DNA of 6,345 nt, taken from an uncultured Atopobiaceae bacterium. GTDB taxonomy: Bacteria; Actinomycetota; Coriobacteriia; Coriobacteriales; Atopobiaceae. Shown here one piece after another: positions 3,320-6,345 of this stretch. Positions within the stretch are counted from its first letter, which is position 1. Each line of letters begins with the position of its first letter. Position numbers and translations under genes: made by a program. Location of the stretch: positions 1 to 6,345 of the forward strand of contig CAAGLU010000050.1 in assembly GCA_900770865.1 (NCBI GenBank), given 5' to 3'. The notes beneath the pieces were generated by a model. It worked only from the letters and a program-made list of their open reading frames with translations. It did no database searches and was not told the DNA's origin.

Positions 3320-6300
3320 ATGAGACAAGAGCAACAGGCACGAGAAGTCGAGAGGGGCGAGCGGCGCGCCCACGTGAGGGGAGACGCACCGCGCTCGAGG
3401 CTCATTGGTGGAGACAAGCTACGGGGAGGTCCCCACGTGGGACCAGGCCATGCTGGGAGGCGCTCTCTGTGGCAGGGGGTTCTGGCCATCGCCTTGGCAG
3501 CCGTCCTCACCGTCGAGCAGCTCCTGGGTGGCGGCACGGCGCTCAACGGCATTGCCCTGGCTCAGTCGCCCGCTGCGGGCAACAAGAACATTGGGTACCT
3601 GCACAACCCCGATGGCAGCAGGTACATCAGCGACCTTCTCGGCGTTACGCGGCAGCAGGTTGTGGACGAGCTCAACGCACACGAGCATGACAGCTACTAC
3701 CTGGGGACTCCCTACAAGGGAGTCCAGGAGACAGGCAGCATGCCCCGGCCCAACGGCGACCCAGGCGCCTACTCTCCCGGCATGCAGTGCAACGGATTTG
3801 TCGCCTACGTCCTCAACAAGGTGGGCGGCACGCCATACCAGACCTTTGTGAACACCAACGGTCACCGCGGTAACTGGACGTCGCTGCTTAACTGGTTTGC
3901 CGTCTGCAGCAACAACGACGTTGTCTCATACACGTTCGACTCGAAGGAAGAGCTGCTGGCGTCGGGTCTGCTTCAGAAGGGCGACATCATCTGTGCGGTT
4001 CCATACTCGTCTGTGCTACAGGCTGGGAAGGACGCCTACGGCAACACCGCTGACGACCACGTGGGGTTCTTCTGGGGCAGTTCCGCCAGCGAGGACCTCT
4101 TCTGGCACTCCGCACACCGTTCAAACGGTATAAGTTCCGGAGAGTCGCTCATCAACGGAAACCAGATCTCTGCCATCTCGCCTAAGTGCTATCCGTCCTG
4201 CTGGGTGCTGTTCCCCATGGGCCCGGCAAACGGCCAGGTAGAGCTTGTCAAGCAGTCGGCCAACAAGTCAATCACGGATGGCAATGGCAGCTATTCGCTC
4301 CAGGGTGCGCGCTACGGCCTCTACTCGGACGAACAGTGCACTCAGCTGGTGCAATCTGCGACTACAGACGAGAACGGCCATGCCACCTTCGCAAGCGTGC
4401 CAACGGGCAACTACTACGTGCGCGAGATTCACCCCTCAAAGGGCTACCTGCTCGATGAGCAAATCTACCCCGTCTCTGTGAGCGCGGGATCAACAGCGCA
4501 GGTGCACGGCGCACCCGTCGAGGAGGTACCAGCAAGTGCGCCGGGCGGCGCCATCGTGCAGAAGCTCGACACCAAGACGGGAGGAGCAGCACAGGGCAAC
4601 GGCTCGTTGGCAGGGGCGCAGTTCACCGTCTCCTACTACGGAAACACCACGGGAGATGTATCTGGCAACCCGCTTCGAACCTGGGTCTTTGCGACGGACG
4701 AGTCTGGCGTGGCAACCTACAGCAGCTCCCAGCTCGTTTCCGGCGACCAGCTCTTTGCCAACTCGCAGGGAGAGGCGGTCTTCCCCCTGGGCACCTATGG
4801 CATCACAGAGACCAAGGCACCCGAGGGCTATGTGCTCACGGACTCGTCCACGCACGCGGCCGTGGTCACGCTCGTGAATGGCGCTGCCATCTGGAAGTCC
4901 CTCGACGGATGGAACAACACCAGTGCCGTGAAGGACGTGCAGGGTAGGGGCGTAGACGATGAGGTTCTTCTCGGGTCGATACGTGTGGGCAAGATAGACC
5001 ACCAGCTCAAGGAGGGTGTAGCACAGGGCGACGCCACCCTGGCAGGAGCACGCTTCCAGGTACGCAACGTCTCTGATCACCCCGTATGCGTGGGTAACGC
5101 CACCTATGCCGTTGGAGAAATTATCTCTGGCCTTGAGCTCGTAACGGATGCCAACGGTACGGCAACAAGCGGGAACGTCCTTCCCTACGGCACCTATGAG
5201 CTGCGAGAAGTCCAAGCTCCGGAGGGCTACGAACTCAACTCTAGCTGGGTAGGCGTTGCCACGGTTATCGGGTCGCAGGACCCAGCCAACGCCGGCACCG
5301 TAGACGAGACCGTCGAAAGGCCCCACACACCGCCCCTGGAGAAGGTGGACATCAACCTGGGCTCGGATGGTCCTCAGGGAGACGCCACCTTCGAGGGAAC
5401 CGAGGTGAGCATAGCCAACGTCTCCGAGGGAAATGTGGTCTACAACGATAAGATCATCGCTCCAGGCGAGGTAGTATGCACGCTCACTGCCAACGCTGAG
5501 GGAAAGTTCCCCGTCATCCAGCTCCCCTATGGCACGTACGTACTCCGGGAGACAAAGGCCCCCGAGGGCTACCTTCTCAACGAACAGTGGACCAGGACCA
5601 TCGAGCTCCACGAGGAGAGCGAGGAGACCGTTGAACTTCCGGACACTCCTGTCACTGGAGGACTCTGCCTCGACAAGATCGACCGCGAGCTTGCAGTAGC
5701 CGATCCCCAGGGAGATGCGTCGCTTGAGGGAGCGCACTTCCAGATAACAAACGAGTCCAAGCGTCCCGTGGTAATTGCGGGTGTTGCCTACGCGCCAGGC
5801 GAGGCCATTACAGGCATTGATCTTGTCACCGACGTTCACGGCCACGCAACGACAACGGCTAACCAGCTGCCCTATGGCAGGTACTCCGTGCGCGAGGTCG
5901 CGGCGCCAGAGGGATACCTGCTCAATGAGACCTGGAAGGCGGAGGTGAGCATCACAGAGAACGGGACAGTGGTCTCGGCACAGAGTCCCGTCGATGACCA
6001 GGTCATCCGTGGCGGTGTTCGTGTTGGCAAGATCGACCGGGAGACCCTAGGCAGCGTTCCCCTTGGCTCCGCCACACTTGCGGGGGCCACGTTCACGGTG
6101 ACCAACGACTCCTCACATCCCGTTCTTGTCGGCGATGCTGCGGTAGACCCGGGCGAGGTCGCGCTCACGCTAACCACAGATGAGAACGGCATTGCATCTA
6201 CCAGCACAGACGTGCTTCCGTATGGTACCTACACCGTTCGAGAGACCGCCGCTCCGGCGGGATACCTCCTGGACAGCGAGGCAAGGCTCTGGTCGGCAAC

Positions 6301-6345
6301 GTTCCAGGTGGAGGAAGACGGGAAGACCATAGACCTCACGAACCC
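3320..6345 (+). CDS. Large secreted NlpC/P60-domain protein with SpaA/CnaB repeat stalk (runs off right edge)
   Basis: At least 1008 residues; the C-terminus (where a sortase signal would be) lies beyond the window. Order of parts: a basic N-terminus (1-48), a hydrophobic export signal (about 49-82), an NlpC/P60-like cysteine peptidase domain (about 90-297), then six SpaA/CnaB-type beta domains beginning near 305, 410, 552, 671, 780 and 898. Each has the pattern Lys on the first strand (K311, K415, K558, K675, K786, K904) and Glu in the ending strand motif, as in YxLRETKAPEGY (E369, E497, E630, E744, E859, E975), typical of self-made Lys-Asn/Asp isopeptide bonds. The likely role is a wall-anchored or shed adhesin or stalk carrying a peptidoglycan-acting enzyme. 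The ATG at 3320 has AAGGGAGG 4 bases before it; a GTG at 3437 is a serious alternative. It stands alone and divergent from its left neighbour. Confidence 0.9.
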   Translation, partial: MRQEQQAREVERGERRAHVRGDAPRSRLIGGDKLRGGPHVGPGHAGRRSLWQGVLAIALAAVLTVEQLLGGGTALNGIALAQSPAAGNKNIGYLHNPDGSRYISDLLGVTRQQVVDELNAHEHDSYYLGTPYKGVQETGSMPRPNGDPGAYSPGMQCNGFVAYVLNKVGGTPYQTFVNTNGHRGNWTSLLNWFAVCSNNDVVSYTFDSKEELLASGLLQKGDIICAVPYSSVLQAGKDAYGNTADDHVGFFWGSSASEDLFWHSAHRSNGISSGESLINGNQISAISPKCYPSCWVLFPMGPANGQVELVKQSANKSITDGNGSYSLQGARYGLYSDEQCTQLVQSATTDENGHATFASVPTGNYYVREIHPSKGYLLDEQIYPVSVSAGSTAQVHGAPVEEVPASAPGGAIVQKLDTKTGGAAQGNGSLAGAQFTVSYYGNTTGDVSGNPLRTWVFATDESGVATYSSSQLVSGDQLFANSQGEAVFPLGTYGITETKAPEGYVLTDSSTHAAVVTLVNGAAIWKSLDGWNNTSAVKDVQGRGVDDEVLLGSIRVGKIDHQLKEGVAQGDATLAGARFQVRNVSDHPVCVGNATYAVGEIISGLELVTDANGTATSGNVLPYGTYELREVQAPEGYELNSSWVGVATVIGSQDPANAGTVDETVERPHTPPLEKVDINLGSDGPQGDATFEGTEVSIANVSEGNVVYNDKIIAPGEVVCTLTANAEGKFPVIQLPYGTYVLRETKAPEGYLLNEQWTRTIELHEESEETVELPDTPVTGGLCLDKIDRELAVADPQGDASLEGAHFQITNESKRPVVIAGVAYAPGEAITGIDLVTDVHGHATTTANQLPYGRYSVREVAAPEGYLLNETWKAEVSITENGTVVSAQSPVDDQVIRGGVRVGKIDRETLGSVPLGSATLAGATFTVTNDSSHPVLVGDAAVDPGEVALTLTTDENGIASTSTDVLPYGTYTVRETAAPAGYLLDSEARLWSATFQVEEDGKTIDLTN
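3464..3565 (+). other. Export signal of the surface protein
   Basis: Residues 47-48 (Arg-Arg) are followed by the hydrophobic stretch LWQGVLAIALAAVLTVEQLL, a Gly-rich turn, and GIALAQ ending near residue 81. Cleavage is plausible after ALA (79-81), releasing a protein that starts QSPAAG. From the first ATG the charged leader is about 48 residues, long for a Sec signal; from the GTG at 3437 it would be a normal 9 residues. There is no lipobox cysteine. Confidence 0.7.
3587..4210 (+). other. NlpC/P60-like cysteine peptidase domain of the surface protein
   Basis: Residues 90-297 carry the family's ordered motifs. CNGFV at 157-161 holds the putative catalytic Cys157 (usual form DCSGFV), preceded by YLGTPY at 127-132. 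Then come GDII at 221-224, DHVGFFWG at 246-253 with putative catalytic His247 (usual form HVGIYxG), and FWHSAH at 261-266 with His263 as the likely third member. Such domains usually cut stem-peptide bonds in peptidoglycan. The Asp normally before the Cys is Gln156 here and the Ser after it is Asn158, so substrate or activity may differ. Extra cysteines at 196, 225, 290 and 294 could form disulfides outside the cell. Confidence 0.75.
4973..6343 (+). repeat. Array of four related SpaA/CnaB modules (protein-level repeats of about 115 residues)
   Basis: From residue 552 the four modules share the order K(I/V)D, then QGDAxLxGAxFxV, N-x-S, PGE, TDxxG, LPYGxY, (R)E, APEGY. The conserved Glu residues (630, 744, 859, 975) are 114, 115 and 116 residues apart. 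At the DNA level only short blocks agree, such as the CCCTATGGCACCTA-like segment encoding PYGTY in each unit, so the copies are old and diverged and not recently duplicated. The last module is cut by the window edge just after Asn1008. Confidence 0.85.

Noticed and set aside
4490..5845. A 451-codon minus-strand open frame opposite the SpaA modules.
   Set aside because: It is a shadow of the repeated surface-protein sequence; the plus strand carries the conserved Lys/Glu pattern.
4973..6345. Tandem repeats that might be a CRISPR array or satellite DNA.
   Set aside because: The repetition is at protein level with diverged DNA and an open reading frame throughout; there are no short identical repeats with unique spacers.

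Overview
This window looks like chromosome from a GC-rich Gram-positive bacterium. My best guess is an actinobacterium of the class Coriobacteriia (Olsenella/Atopobium-like). The reasons are GC-rich codon use, tRNA genes that encode CCA, strong AGGAGG-type ribosome binding sites, and a very large secreted protein built from SpaA/CnaB domains of a kind I associate with those gut and oral anaerobes. The lineage is inferred from gene content, not proven.

Layout. Everything from 1 to 3059 lies on the minus strand. From right to left it holds a small cysteine-motif protein (2685-3059), tRNA-Gly(CCC) (2482-2556) with a terminator ending in a UUCG-capped stem, an M29-family aminopeptidase (1099-2379), tRNA-Lys(UUU) (960-1035) with its terminator, a leader of about 310 bases, and the first 165 codons of argG (argininosuccinate synthase), which runs off the left edge. 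After a 260-base divergent intergenic region, a single huge plus-strand gene starts at 3320 and runs off the right edge (1008 codons visible). It encodes a signal peptide, an NlpC/P60-type cysteine peptidase domain and at least six SpaA/CnaB domains.

Most interesting regions. (1) The argG leader contains, in order, a good promoter, a ribosome binding site, a 29-codon open frame with six arginine codons including CGA-CGC and CGA-CGA pairs, two mutually exclusive stems and a terminator-like hairpin with a T run. This is the layout of ribosome-mediated attenuation by an arginine leader peptide. It is a prediction from sequence only. (2) The surface protein joins a putative peptidoglycan-cleaving enzyme to a stalk of isopeptide-type domains. 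Its leader contains a perfect 7-base complement to its own Shine-Dalgarno sequence, and it has two plausible start codons.

The genes do not form one pathway. The left part is housekeeping (arginine synthesis, peptide turnover, tRNAs) and the right part is a cell-surface module. I see no mobile element, CRISPR array, rRNA or integrase.
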